Shown one piece after another: positions 43,906 to 52,909 of a stretch of 64,000 nucleotides of DNA (position 1 is its first letter; each line of letters begins with the position of its first letter). A program made the position numbers and the translations under genes. The DNA is from Sulfurovum sp. UBA12169. Lineage in GTDB: Bacteria > Campylobacterota > Campylobacteria > Campylobacterales > Sulfurovaceae. Below the pieces are notes generated by a model, which had not been told where the DNA came from, did no database searches, and saw nothing but the letters and a program-made list of their open reading frames with translations. The stretch covers positions 620,553 through 684,552 of the forward strand of contig DLUH01000005.1 of assembly GCA_002742845.1 (NCBI GenBank), read 5' to 3'.

Positions 43906-45000
43906 ATGAAATTTAATAAAGTATTGGAAGATATCCAGCTCTATGAAGCCGGGAAACCTATCGAATTAGTGGTTCGCGAGTTTGGTATTGCGCCTCAAGA
44001 TGTTGTAAAACTTGCATCTAATGAAAATCCCATCGGTACCAACCCCGCTGTGGCCGAAACGATCGTGCGTAATGCTACCAAAGCACATCTCTATCCTGAT
44101 GACAGCATGTTTGAACTTAAGGCCGCTCTTGCAAATCTTTACGCAGTAGAGGCAGAAAATATTATTATCGGCGCAGGAAGCGATCAAATATTAGAATTTA
44201 TTTCTCATGCACTTTTAAATGAAACAAGTAGTGTGCTGATGAGCCAAATAACTTTTGCAATGTATGAGATTTACGCCAAGCAAGTGGGCGCAAAAATAGT
44301 GCGAACATCCAGCTATGCACACAAACCAGAAGAGTTTATCGAGGCATACAATAAGCACCATCCCAAGGTGGTTTATATATGCACGCCTAACAATCCCACA
44401 GGAGATGCAACAAGCAAAGAAGATGTGCTGCGTATCATCAAAGCGGTTGATAGCGATACGCTGGTTGTTGTCGACGGCGCTTACATGGAGTATGCTGCAG
44501 CAAAAGAGGAAAAGTATGCAATCGCACCCAGAGATTTGCTGGAGTATGATAATGTAATCTATCTGGGCACATTTTCTAAAGCCTATGGGCTTGGCGGTAT
44601 GCGTATAGGATATGGTATTGCGCAAAGCGGTTTGATCAGAGTGCTGCATAAGATGCGCCCTCCCTTTAATGTCACAACACTTTCTTTAGCAGCAGCCTTG
44701 GAGGCAAGCAAAGATAGGACATTTGTTGAGAAATCCATAGCGTTGCACCGGGAGCAGATCAAGCGTTATGAGGCATTTGCAAAAGAGCACAATATAGAAT
44801 ATATTGACAGTTATACCAATTTCATCACTTATGTATTCAATGAAAAATTTGACTCAACACAAATTGCTGATGCATTACTTAAAAAAGGTGTAATTATCCG
44901 CAATCTTGCCTCTTATAAAATGAATGCCATACGTATCACCATAGGAACAGCAAAGCAAAACGATACTTTTTTTAAGTATTTTACAGAGATAATAGCTTGA
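43906..45000 (+). CDS. hisC: Histidinol-phosphate aminotransferase
   Basis: A 364-aa fold type I PLP enzyme of histidine synthesis, often also acting on aromatic precursors, which fits the neighbour phe[11 protein letters not shown] and [11 protein letters not shown] bind the substrate and PLP phosphate, TPNNPTGD and DGAYMEY hold Asn and Asp, and [17 protein letters not shown] has the PLP Lys. AAGGAA before the ATG. The stop overlaps the TTG of the 71-aa ORF. Confidence 0.95.
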   Translation: MKFNKVLEDIQLYEAGKPIELVVREFGIAPQDVVKLASNENPIGTNPAVAETIVRNATKAHLYPDDSMFELKAALANLYAVEAENIIIGAGSDQILEFISHALLNETSSVLMSQITFAMYEIYAKQVGAKIVRTSSYAHKPEEFIEAYNKHHPKVVYICTPNNPTGDATSKEDVLRIIKAVDSDTLVVVDGAYMEYAAAKEEKYAIAPRDLLEYDNVIYLGTFSKAYGLGGMRIGYGIAQSGLIRVLHKMRPPFNVTTLSLAAALEASKDRTFVEKSIALHREQIKRYEAFAKEHNIEYIDSYTNFITYVFNEKFDSTQIADALLKKGVIIRNLASYKMNAIRITIGTAKQNDTFFKYFTEIIA

Positions 45001-45212
45001 GAAAAATTCAAGTCGTCAAAGCCCAAGAGATTCAAACCAAACCTTTTGCAATAGAGGATTTTTATCAAAAAAAACCTCTTGCGTCTTTTGAGTCAAATAT
45101 AAAAAATAAAGACCTCGAAGAGCTGGCGCAAAGGTTGGGCTTGGTGCATAAAGAAGAGGAGATTGAGTTTGCAAAAAAACTTCTCGCAGCCTATATCAAA
45201 CAAAAGAGATAA
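44997..45212 (+). CDS. Small unknown protein at the site of missing fliFGH
   Basis: A 71-aa, charged, probably helical protein ([20 protein letters not shown]...[29 protein letters not shown]). TTG start overlapping the hisC stop (TTGA). No membrane segment or known motif. It lies exactly between hisC and dxs, where flagellated relatives carry fliF, fliG and fliH. It might be a remnant or regulator left from that region, or an unrelated gene; similarity to FliH cannot be shown here. Stop is 9 bases before the dxs ATG. Confidence 0.55.
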   Translation: MRKIQVVKAQEIQTKPFAIEDFYQKKPLASFESNIKNKDLEELAQRLGLVHKEEEIEFAKKLLAAYIKQKR

Positions 45213-45221
45213 GAAAAAAAG

Positions 45222-47021
45222 ATGAATATACAATCCTATTCTATAGAAGAACTCAAATTATTATCCGAAGATATCAGACAAAAGATATTGTATACGGTAA
45301 GTAAAAACGGGGGACACTTGAGTTCAACTATGGGGGCAGCCGATCTTATTGTGGCAATGCATAAAGTTTTCGATGTAAATAAAGACCCTTTTATTTTTGA
45401 TGTCAGCCATCAGGCTTATGCGCATAAATTGATTACGGGCCGATGGGACAGTTTTGATACTTTGCGCCAGTTCGGAGGGATCAGCGGGTACACCAAACCC
45501 AAGGAGTCAAAATTTGATTATTATATCGCAGGACACAGTTCTACCTCAATTTCGTTGGCAGTAGGCGCGGCCAAAGCTATCGCATTAAAAAAAGAAGACC
45601 GTATACCGGTAGTTTTGATTGGTGATGGAAGTATGAGCGCCGGAATGGTATACGAAGCACTTAATGAATTGGGAGACAGAAAGTATCCGGTTGTTATTAT
45701 TCTTAATGATAATGAAATGAGTATCGCCAAGCCCATAGGCGCTATCAGCAAACTGCTTTCTCAGACAATGGCAGGATCATTTTATCAAAAATTTAAACTG
45801 AAAGTCGAAAAGGTATTGGACCATTTTCCTGAGAGCGCAAGCTATATGGCAAAAAAATTTGAAGAGTCGTTTCGCTTGATTACTCCTGGGATTTTGTTTG
45901 AAGAGATGGGGGTTGAGTATATCGGTCCAGTGGATGGCCATGATATCGGTTCGCTGATCGAAACGATGAAAATCGCTAAAAATCTTAAAAAACCTGTGAT
46001 TATTCATGCGCAAACGACAAAAGGAAAAGGTTACGAGATAGCTGAAGGCAATAAAGAACATTGGCATGGAGTGGGTGCTTTTGATCTCAAGACGGGCCAA
46101 TCAATCAAAAAAAGTACATTAAAATCAGCCACCGCTATTTTTTCAGAAACATTGCTGTCTTTAGCGCAGAGCGATGAGAAGGTTGTCGGTGTTACTGCGG
46201 CAATGCCAAGCGGTACCGGCATGAGTGCGGCTATGGAAAAATATCCCGACCGCTTTTGGGATGTTGCTATCGCCGAACAGCACGCTGTCACTTCGATGGG
46301 ACCGCTTGCCAAGGAAGGATTTAAGCCGTTTTGTGCAATTTATTCTACCTTTTTGCAAAGAGGATATGATCAAGTTATCCATGATATTGCACTGATGGAT
46401 CTTGGAGTGACATTTGCTATAGACAGAGCCGGCATCGTCGGAGAAGACGGAGAGACGCATCAGGGAGCATTTGATATTTCATATCTTAGAGCGATACCCA
46501 ATATGACGCTTTGTGCCCCATGCAATGAAACGACAATGAAATTTGTGATGGAGTTTGCCAAAGAGTACCATAAGCCTTGCGCATTTAGATATCCCAGGGG
46601 CGCTTTTTTGGCTAAAGAAAGAAAAAGCAAACCTTTCGAGCTGGGAAAATCAGAATTGCTCCAAGAAGGAGAAAAAATTCTTTTTATCGGATACGGCAAT
46701 GGAGTGGGACGAGCAGAACAAACTGCAGCTTTGATTGAGCAAAGGGTGGGCATTCTGGATTTACGTTTTGTGAAGCCCTTGGATGAAAAGATGCTTTTGG
46801 CATTGGCGCGCACCTATAGAAAGTGGTATGTCTTTTCAGACAGTGTAGCACAGGGGGGAGTAGGTTCTGCGTTGTTGGAGTTTTTAAGCCAAAACAAGAT
46901 ACAAGATGTAGCGCTTACTACTTTTGAGTACAACGATTCTTTTATTGCGCATGGCGATACAAAAGAAGTTGAAGCATCTTTGGGAATTTTACCCGAACAG
47001 CTGGCAAAAAAAATAGTATAA
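45222..47021 (+). CDS. dxs: 1-deoxy-D-xylulose-5-phosphate synthase
   Basis: A 599-aa thiamine-diphosphate enzyme, first step of the MEP isoprenoid pathway. SKNGGHLSSTMGAADLI, GHSSTSISLAVG, the TPP motif GDGSMSAGMVYEALNELG...ILNDNEMSIA, AEQHAVTSMGPLAKEG and DRAGIVGEDGETHQGAFD. Slightly shorter than E. coli Dxs (620) but all domains are complete. It ends before a large inverted repeat and metK. Confidence 0.95.
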   Translation: MNIQSYSIEELKLLSEDIRQKILYTVSKNGGHLSSTMGAADLIVAMHKVFDVNKDPFIFDVSHQAYAHKLITGRWDSFDTLRQFGGISGYTKPKESKFDYYIAGHSSTSISLAVGAAKAIALKKEDRIPVVLIGDGSMSAGMVYEALNELGDRKYPVVIILNDNEMSIAKPIGAISKLLSQTMAGSFYQKFKLKVEKVLDHFPESASYMAKKFEESFRLITPGILFEEMGVEYIGPVDGHDIGSLIETMKIAKNLKKPVIIHAQTTKGKGYEIAEGNKEHWHGVGAFDLKTGQSIKKSTLKSATAIFSETLLSLAQSDEKVVGVTAAMPSGTGMSAAMEKYPDRFWDVAIAEQHAVTSMGPLAKEGFKPFCAIYSTFLQRGYDQVIHDIALMDLGVTFAIDRAGIVGEDGETHQGAFDISYLRAIPNMTLCAPCNETTMKFVMEFAKEYHKPCAFRYPRGAFLAKERKSKPFELGKSELLQEGEKILFIGYGNGVGRAEQTAALIEQRVGILDLRFVKPLDEKMLLALARTYRKWYVFSDSVAQGGVGSALLEFLSQNKIQDVALTTFEYNDSFIAHGDTKEVEASLGILPEQLAKKIV

Positions 47022-47077
47022 GCGCAGCGGTTGTGTTCGGGGGCACTTGTATCCCAATTAAACACAACAGAAATAAA

Positions 47078-47124
47078 CACTGAACTTAAAAAAGTACCAT
47101 TTAGATATTTTTTTAAGTTCAGTG
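47078..47124. promoter_or_regulatory. 16-bp perfect inverted repeat between dxs and metK
   Basis: CACTGAACTTAAAAAA (47078-47093) is exactly complementary to TTTTTTAAGTTCAGTG (47109-47124), loop 15 bases. It ends 29 bases before the metK ATG. The T-run is the arm itself, not a tail, and CAGTGAAC follows directly (47126-47132). It could be a dxs terminator, an operator or an mRNA structure for metK. It does not resemble any SAM riboswitch class I know. Confidence 0.75.
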
Positions 47125-47153
47125 ACAGTGAACAAATATTTTAAAGGAAAAAA

Positions 47154-48311
47154 ATGGCTAACGAATACATTTTTACAAGTGAATCGGTAACCGAAGGGCA
47201 TCCTGACAAGATGGCCGATCAAATCTCTGATGCAATTTTAGATTATATCATTGAAAATGATCCACAGGCCAGAGTGGCATGTGAAACGTTACTGAGCAAT
47301 GGTTTTTGTGTTATCGCAGGAGAATTAAAAACACATACCTACTGCCCTATGCAAGAAGTTGCCAGGGAAGTAATAAGAGAGATTGGTTATACCGATGCAA
47401 ACTATGGGTTTGATTATCGAAGCGCAGGCGTACTTAATGGTGTTGGTGAGCAAAGTCCTGATATCAATCAAGGTGTCGATCAGGCCTCCGGTGAAATCGG
47501 GGCAGGAGATCAGGGGTTGATGTTTGGATATGCATGCAATGAAACCAAAGAATTGATGCCTTTGCCTATTTCTTTGGCGCATAAGCTTACTTCAAAATTG
47601 GCAGAAGTCCGCAAAAACGGCACAATACCGTTCTTGCGTCCGGATGGCAAAGCACAAGTAAGCGTTAAGTATGTTGACGGAAAACCTGTGTCGATCGATA
47701 CGATTGTTGTCTCGACCCAGCATCATCCTGAAGTAAGTTTGGAAAAAGTGCAAGAAGCTGTACTTGAAGAGGTTATCAAAGCGGTGATACCTGGGCATTT
47801 AATGAATGATGACGTCACTTATCATATCAACCCTACGGGTCGATTTGTCATTGGGGGGCCGCAGGGAGATGCGGGACTTACAGGCAGAAAGATTATTGTT
47901 GACACGTATGGCGGCTCATGTCCTCACGGCGGCGGTGCATTTTCAGGAAAAGATCCTACAAAAGTAGACCGTTCAGGTGCCTATGCAGCAAGACATGTTG
48001 CCAAAAATCTTGTAGCTTCCGGTATTTGCGATAAAGCCACTATTCAAATAGCGTATGCAATAGGCATAGCCAATCCTGTTTCTATTTACATAGACACTCA
48101 CGGGACGGCAAAAGTAGAAGAATCAAAAATCACCGAGTGTGTCAAAGCATTGTTTGACCTTACCCCAAAAGGAATCATAAAGAGTTTGGATTTGCTTAGA
48201 CCTATTTATAGAAAAACAGCGACTTATGGACATTTTGGCAGAGAAGAAGAAGGGTTTACTTGGGAAAAATTGGATAAAGTTCCTCAGATAAAAGCCTATT
48301 TTCATATCTAA
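47154..48311 (+). CDS. metK: S-adenosylmethionine synthetase
   Basis: A 385-aa enzyme forming SAM from Met and [20 protein letters not shown] has the catalytic His, [19 protein letters not shown] is the ATP signature, and [21 protein letters not shown] and [16 protein letters not shown] are the P-loop-like and catalytic Lys motifs. AAAGGAAAAAA before the ATG. It is preceded by the inverted repeat at 47078-47124. Confidence 0.96.
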   Translation: MANEYIFTSESVTEGHPDKMADQISDAILDYIIENDPQARVACETLLSNGFCVIAGELKTHTYCPMQEVAREVIREIGYTDANYGFDYRSAGVLNGVGEQSPDINQGVDQASGEIGAGDQGLMFGYACNETKELMPLPISLAHKLTSKLAEVRKNGTIPFLRPDGKAQVSVKYVDGKPVSIDTIVVSTQHHPEVSLEKVQEAVLEEVIKAVIPGHLMNDDVTYHINPTGRFVIGGPQGDAGLTGRKIIVDTYGGSCPHGGGAFSGKDPTKVDRSGAYAARHVAKNLVASGICDKATIQIAYAIGIANPVSIYIDTHGTAKVEESKITECVKALFDLTPKGIIKSLDLLRPIYRKTATYGHFGREEEGFTWEKLDKVPQIKAYFHI

Positions 48312-48374
48312 TTAAAGAATAATTTAAATAAGTTTGGTTATAGTTTGTAAACTTTAAAATTAAGGAGTTAAAAA

Positions 48375-48737
48375 ATGGCGGTAATAATTACTGATCTGTG
48401 TATCAATTGTGCAGCTTGTATCGATGAGTGTCCGGTGGAGGCGATTGTAGACGAGGATGATAATCCAACAGGAGAAGAGTGTTATTATGTGTATCCTGAT
48501 AAATGTGTTGAGTGTGTAGGTTATCATGATACGCCGGCATGTGCGGAAGCATGCCCGACAGAAGGCTGTATCACATGGGATATGCCTTTTACGTCTGAAC
48601 ACAAAGATTTCTTTTCGGGAGCAAATTATGTGGGCGGACATAACTACGGCGTAGAGGATGCAGATGCTGAAATGCCTTTCAGAAAAGAAGTTAGCATGGA
48701 CGATAGACAGGCCAGAAAACCGGTTATTGAAGACTAA
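48375..48737 (+). CDS. 2[4Fe-4S] ferredoxin, Allochromatium type with extension
   Basis: A 120-aa electron carrier. First cluster: CINCAACIDECP (C9, 12, 15, 19). Second: CVECVGYHDTPACAEACP with the longer CX2CX8CX3C spacing typical of the Alvin ferredoxins. The acidic tail (about 75-120, AEMPFRKEVSMDDRQARK) is longer than average. It probably serves low-potential oxidoreductases of an anaerobic or microaerobic metabolism, perhaps including the activase/HgdB operon, but that is inference. It stands before ndk and ends in a strong hairpin. The Campylobacter equivalent adjoining ndk is named fdxA (from memory). Confidence 0.9.
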   Translation: MAVIITDLCINCAACIDECPVEAIVDEDDNPTGEECYYVYPDKCVECVGYHDTPACAEACPTEGCITWDMPFTSEHKDFFSGANYVGGHNYGVEDADAEMPFRKEVSMDDRQARKPVIED

Positions 48738-48743
48738 TATTTT

Positions 48744-48768
48744 ATTCATTGGGTTTTACCCAATGAAT
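48744..48768 (+). terminator. Terminator after ferredoxin gene
   Basis: ATTCATTGGGT pairs over 11 bp with ACCCAATGAAT around TTT, followed by a pyrimidine-rich stretch (CCACTCCTTCTTTGTTATTC). Starts 7 bases after the stop. Confidence 0.7.
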
Positions 48769-48896
48769 CCACTCCTTCTTTGTTATTCTTAATTTTCTTT
48801 TAATATCTTTTTTGATAAAATCCCCCCGAATACTTTTTCGTCAAAAGCATTAAATCTTTGCTGACAAAAGTAAATTTTGTGTGTAGGAATCATCAT

Positions 48897-49310
48897 ATGG
48901 AACAAACATTATCTATCATTAAACCTGATGCAGTCGCTAAAAACGTAGTAGGAAAAATTCTTGACAGATTTGAAGGGGCAGGACTTAGAATTGCTGCTAC
49001 TAAAAAAATCAAACTAAGCCAAGAGGATGCAGAAGCGTTTTATGCTGTTCATGCGCAAAGACCTTTTTTTAAAGATCTTGTAGATTTCATGATTTCCGGT
49101 CCGGTTGTAGTGACAGTGCTTGAAGGCAAAGATGCAATGGCTAAAAATCGAGATCTTATGGGAGCAACCAACCCTAAAGAAGCGGCTCCCGGGACAATCA
49201 GGGCAGATTTTGCTGAAAGTATTGATGCCAATGCAGTTCACGGAAGCGACTCTTTGGAAAATGCGGCAAATGAAATCAGCTTCTTTTTTTCTCAAAGAGA
49301 GATTTGCTAA
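48897..49310 (+). CDS. ndk: Nucleoside diphosphate kinase
   Basis: A 137-aa enzyme balancing NTP pools. [11 protein letters not shown] (Lys11-type), [36 protein letters not shown], and the phospho-His in [12 protein letters not shown]. The ATG at 48897 ([13 protein letters not shown]) has AGGA 7 bases upstream; the longer frame from 48858 is not needed. GATAAAAT at 48811-48823 is a likely promoter. Confidence 0.96.
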   Translation: MEQTLSIIKPDAVAKNVVGKILDRFEGAGLRIAATKKIKLSQEDAEAFYAVHAQRPFFKDLVDFMISGPVVVTVLEGKDAMAKNRDLMGATNPKEAAPGTIRADFAESIDANAVHGSDSLENAANEISFFFSQREIC

Positions 49311-49419
49311 CCGTCTATACTGCAAAAGAGCATTCAAAAGACTCTATACAGAGGAGTGAGAAGGGATCTTTTTGCAAGTTAGAAGTTTAAGTAAATTTGT
49401 TTTTTAAAAAGAGGCGTTA

Positions 49420-49794
49420 ATGAAAATAGATTTTGAAAAAGTAGGGACCACACCAAAACCCTTCAAGGTCGAGTTTGAAGATGCCAAGCTTGAAGGCAAT
49501 TTACAAAAAAGCGGTTATCATCGTGTTATCCTTGACGCAAAACTAAGCGGAGAAGTGGCATTGGATTGTGATAGGTGTGGCAGTGCATTCGGCTACACGT
49601 TAGAAAATTCCTTAAAGCTGACAATTAGTGATCAGGCAATGGAAGATAAAGATGATTTGGATATAATTGAATTTTTAGATGGCAGGATAGACCTGTCTTA
49701 TATTCTAGAAAGCGAAATTAATGCGCTCAAGGGCTCTTACCATTATTGCAGCGAATGCAGTAAGAGTGATGAAGTTTTTGAGATAGAATTTTAA
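49420..49794 (+). CDS. YceD/DUF177 family protein
   Basis: A 124-aa protein of the YceD family, whose plant and E. coli relatives support 23S rRNA accumulation. Typical pattern: GEVALDCDRCGSAF with CX2C, DLDIIEFLDGRIDLSYILESEINAL, and a second pair SYHYCSEC near the end, which may bind zinc. The pairing yceD-rpmF-plsX-fabH is widely conserved. Starts with AGAGGCG upstream of ATG. Confidence 0.85.
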   Translation: MKIDFEKVGTTPKPFKVEFEDAKLEGNLQKSGYHRVILDAKLSGEVALDCDRCGSAFGYTLENSLKLTISDQAMEDKDDLDIIEFLDGRIDLSYILESEINALKGSYHYCSECSKSDEVFEIEF

Positions 49795-49819
49795 ATAAAT
49801 TTACATAAAAGGATATACA

Positions 49820-49978
49820 ATGGCAGTACCTAAGAGACGTGTGAGCCACACAAGATCAGCAAAAAGAAGAACACATTATAAACTGACACTACCAATGCCG
49901 GTAAAAGATGCAGATGGTACATGGAGAATGCCTCACCATATGAATATGACTACCGGTGAATATAAAACAAAAGCGTAA
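49820..49978 (+). CDS. rpmF: Ribosomal protein L32
   Basis: A 52-aa protein reading [20 protein letters not shown], followed by [19 protein letters not shown] and a final GEYKTKA. The basic N-terminus is the L32 signature. It lacks the four zinc Cys, so it is the C-minus form. AAAGGA lies 7 bases before the ATG. The gap to plsX is 3 bases. Confidence 0.96.
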   Translation: MAVPKRRVSHTRSAKRRTHYKLTLPMPVKDADGTWRMPHHMNMTTGEYKTKA

Positions 49979-49981
49979 TAC

Positions 49982-50971
49982 ATGATTAAAATTGCAATAG
50001 ATGCAATGGGTGGGGATTTCGGTCCCGAACCCATCATTGATGGTGTGGTTCAGGCACTTGAAAGTGAAAAGTTCCTTCCTATACTGGTTGGAAAAAAAGC
50101 AGAAATACTCGCACTTCTTCCACAATATTATCATGAAAAAGTCCAAATTGTTGAGTCATCTGATGTTATCTCTATGAGTGACCAAGCGACCAATGCACTC
50201 AGAAGGAAAGAGTCCTCTATCTATAAGGCAGTCGAATTGGTGCGCGATCATGAGGCGGATGCAGTTGTTTCTGCGGGACACAGCGGGGCCACAATGTCTT
50301 TGGCTACCTTGAGAATAGGACGTTTGCCTCATATTTCAAAACCGGCACTTGCCACATTGATGCCAAGTGTAATTCAGACAAAGACGCTTGTACTTGATGT
50401 TGGCGCCGTGGTGGACTGCACACCAAAAAACCTTTATGAGTTCGGTGTTATGGGAGAGGCTTATGCCAAAGAGATACTCAAAGTTGCTTCTCCAAGAGTA
50501 GGGCTTCTTGCTAACGGAGAAGAAGACAGCAAGGGAAATGCTCTCACAAAAGAAGCCTTTAAGCTGCTTAAGGGATTAAACGGTTTTGTGGGTAATGTCG
50601 AAGGGCGTGATATTTTTAACGGCCATGTCAACGTTGTCGTGTGTGACGGTTTTACCGGAAATATTTTACTCAAGACAAGCGAAGGGGTTGTTTCTACTAT
50701 TTTTGCATTGATGAAACAGCATATTCGAAAATCGCTGCCTGCCAAAATAGGCGCTTTGATGATGAAGAAAAAAGTATTTGGCAATATGAAAAAACAAGTT
50801 GATTATGCCGAGTATGGCGGAGCACCGCTTTTGGGTATAAACGGATGCGTGATTATCAGCCATGGAAGTTCAAACTCAAAAGCAATTAAAAATGCAATAT
50901 TCCAAGCCATAAGATATACTGAATCCAACGTAAATAAAACGATAGAAGCTCTTCTAGACGAAAATAAATAG
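49982..50971 (+). CDS. plsX: Phosphate acyltransferase PlsX
   Basis: A 329-aa enzyme making acyl-phosphate from acyl-ACP for phospholipid synthesis. [56 protein letters not shown], and [16 protein letters not shown] are family landmarks. It directly follows rpmF and is separated from fabH by 88 bases with hairpins. Confidence 0.95.
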   Translation: MIKIAIDAMGGDFGPEPIIDGVVQALESEKFLPILVGKKAEILALLPQYYHEKVQIVESSDVISMSDQATNALRRKESSIYKAVELVRDHEADAVVSAGHSGATMSLATLRIGRLPHISKPALATLMPSVIQTKTLVLDVGAVVDCTPKNLYEFGVMGEAYAKEILKVASPRVGLLANGEEDSKGNALTKEAFKLLKGLNGFVGNVEGRDIFNGHVNVVVCDGFTGNILLKTSEGVVSTIFALMKQHIRKSLPAKIGALMMKKKVFGNMKKQVDYAEYGGAPLLGINGCVIISHGSSNSKAIKNAIFQAIRYTESNVNKTIEALLDENK

Positions 50972-51008
50972 CCCAAGAAAACTTTCTTGGGTTTGCCCCC
51001 CCAAACTC
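50972..51008 (+). terminator. Two competing hairpins between plsX and fabH
   Basis: CCCAAGAAA (50972-50980) pairs with TTTCTTGGG (50983-50991). Alternatively GGGTTTG (50989-50995) pairs with CAAACTC (51002-51008) over a run of C. The shared GGG makes them mutually exclusive. A TTTATC stretch follows at 51012. Could be a terminator or an attenuator before the fabH promoter. Confidence 0.45.
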
Positions 51009-51059
51009 CCCTTTTATCTATTTATGGTAAAATAGCACACTTTATATTCAAGGACGATC

Positions 51060-52079
51060 ATGTCACAAGCAAAGCAGAAATATGCTTCTTTCAGGTCAAT
51101 AGGCGCGTATGTGCCTAAAAAGATCTTAAGCAATGCAGATCTTGAAAAAATGGTAGATACCACAGATGAGTGGATTGTGAAACGCACAGGAATAAAAGAG
51201 AGGCATATCGCGGCAGAAGACGAGTTTACAAGCGATATGGGAGCTAAAGCCGCACAACTTGCAATCGACAGGTCGGGAGTCTTAAAAGAAGATATTGATT
51301 TGATTTTATGCGCGACTGTTACGCCGGATTATTTTAATATGCCTTCAACTGCATGTATCATATCTAACAAATTGGATATTCACAACGTGCAGGCTTTTGA
51401 TATTTCGGCCGCATGCAGCGGATTTGTCTATCTGCTTAGTATCGCCAAAGCATTTATAGAGTCCGGTATGAAAAAAAATGTATTGATTATCGGAGCTGAA
51501 AAATTCTCTTCGATTGTAGACTATACCGATAGAAGCACTTGTATTCTTTTTGGAGACGGTGCAGGAGCAGCAATGATCTGTGCTACCGAAAATAAAGCAG
51601 AAGCTCTCATAGATATCCATGCCAGCGCGGACGGCGCGTATGCAGATTTTTTAGTTACTCCTGCACCCGGAGCAGTGCATCCTGCGAGTCAAAAAATGAT
51701 TGACGAAGGGCTTCAGTTTGTGCAAATGAAGGGAAATGAAACTTTTAAATTGGCAGTAAAAACATTAACAAAAGATGTCCAGGAGATATTGGAGACCAAT
51801 GGCATAACCGCCGAAGATATTCCTCACTTTATTCCCCATCAAGCAAATTACCGCATCATTAAAGCAGTAGGCGATGCTTTGAAGATGAGAGAAGATCAGG
51901 TTGTTCTTACGGTAGGAAAATACGGCAATACCTCAGCCGCTTCTATCCCTATGGCAATCAACGATATTTATGAAGAGGGAAGACTTAAAACGGGTGATTT
52001 GATGCTGCTGGATACTTTTGGCGGAGGATTGACTTGGGCGAGCGCCTTGCTTCCTTTTGCCGGCAAAGCAAAGCAATAA
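51060..52079 (+). CDS. fabH: 3-oxoacyl-ACP synthase III
   Basis: A 339-aa thiolase-fold enzyme starting fatty-acid elongation from acetyl-CoA and malonyl-ACP. Catalytic triad: Cys119 in [11 protein letters not shown], His in [10 protein letters not shown], Asn in [21 protein letters not shown] and [13 protein letters not shown] are conserved. AAGGAC precedes the ATG; GGTAAAAT at 51026 is a promoter-like box. Confidence 0.96.
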   Translation: MSQAKQKYASFRSIGAYVPKKILSNADLEKMVDTTDEWIVKRTGIKERHIAAEDEFTSDMGAKAAQLAIDRSGVLKEDIDLILCATVTPDYFNMPSTACIISNKLDIHNVQAFDISAACSGFVYLLSIAKAFIESGMKKNVLIIGAEKFSSIVDYTDRSTCILFGDGAGAAMICATENKAEALIDIHASADGAYADFLVTPAPGAVHPASQKMIDEGLQFVQMKGNETFKLAVKTLTKDVQEILETNGITAEDIPHFIPHQANYRIIKAVGDALKMREDQVVLTVGKYGNTSAASIPMAINDIYEEGRLKTGDLMLLDTFGGGLTWASALLPFAGKAKQ

Positions 52080-52097
52080 AATAAAGGGAAGTGGTTT

Positions 52098-52907
52098 TTG
52101 AAAATCGGTTTTATCGGAGATATTGTAGGTAAACCCGGCCGTCTTACGGTAAAGCGCCATCTTGAGCGCTTAAAACAAGAGCACTTTCTTGACTACGTGA
52201 TAGCGAACTATGAAAATGCAAGTCACGGCTTTGGTCTCACAGAAAAAAACTGCGTAGAATTGCTAGGTTGCGGCATAGATATGATGACCGGCGGCAATCA
52301 TAGCTTTGACAAGAAAGAGGTTTTGCCACTTTTTGATACCTATCCTCTTATTCGCCCCATTAACTATCCTCAAGAAACACCGGGAAAAGGGGTTTATGAG
52401 ACTACTATATCAGGTCAAAAAATAGCCATACTAAACCTTATGGGTTACTATACTATGCCTATGGTGGACAATCCGTTTACTGTAATCTCGCGAGAAATTA
52501 AGCGGCTTAAAATGAAAAATATAAAGCATATAGTGATAGATATGCATGCTGAGGCGAGCAGTGAAAAGCAAGTACTTTTACATATGCTCAAAAAGGATGT
52601 AAGCGCTATACTCGGAACGCATACCCACGTAGGCACAGATGATTTGCAAATCGTAGAGGGATGCTGTTATGTTACCGACGTAGGGCTTACCGGCTGCAGA
52701 GACGGTGTGATCGGTATGCACCATGATGTACCCATAAAACGGTTTTTAACGGGATTGGGGGGGCATTTTAGCGTGCCTGAGACCTGTAAAACACTTTTGC
52801 AGATGGTGATATTTGAGCTTGATGATGAGGGGCGCTGCAGGGACGCAAAAAAAATAAAGATCTATGACAATACCCCCCAGATCGTCACAGATGCTTGGAC
52901 AGATTGA
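52098..52907 (+). CDS. YmdB-family metallophosphoesterase
   Basis: A 269-aa enzyme of the YmdB/TIGR00282 family. Metal ligands are seen in FIGDIVGKPGR (Asp), ANYENASHGFGL (Asn/Glu), TGGNHSFDKKE (Asn-His), DMHAEASSEK and GTHTHVGTDD (His pairs) and VGLTGCRDGVIG. Bacillus YmdB is a 2',3'-cyclic-nucleotide phosphodiesterase that influences biofilm and motility choice. TTG start at 52098, with GGGAAG upstream. It is convergent with dnaX, 2 bases apart. Confidence 0.9.
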   Translation: MKIGFIGDIVGKPGRLTVKRHLERLKQEHFLDYVIANYENASHGFGLTEKNCVELLGCGIDMMTGGNHSFDKKEVLPLFDTYPLIRPINYPQETPGKGVYETTISGQKIAILNLMGYYTMPMVDNPFTVISREIKRLKMKNIKHIVIDMHAEASSEKQVLLHMLKKDVSAILGTHTHVGTDDLQIVEGCCYVTDVGLTGCRDGVIGMHHDVPIKRFLTGLGGHFSVPETCKTLLQMVIFELDDEGRCRDAKKIKIYDNTPQIVTDAWTD

Positions 52908-52909
52908 TG

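Noticed and set aside
47078-47153. SAM riboswitch before metK
   Set aside because: Only one long hairpin is present; no multi-stem junction or conserved core of any SAM class I can recall.
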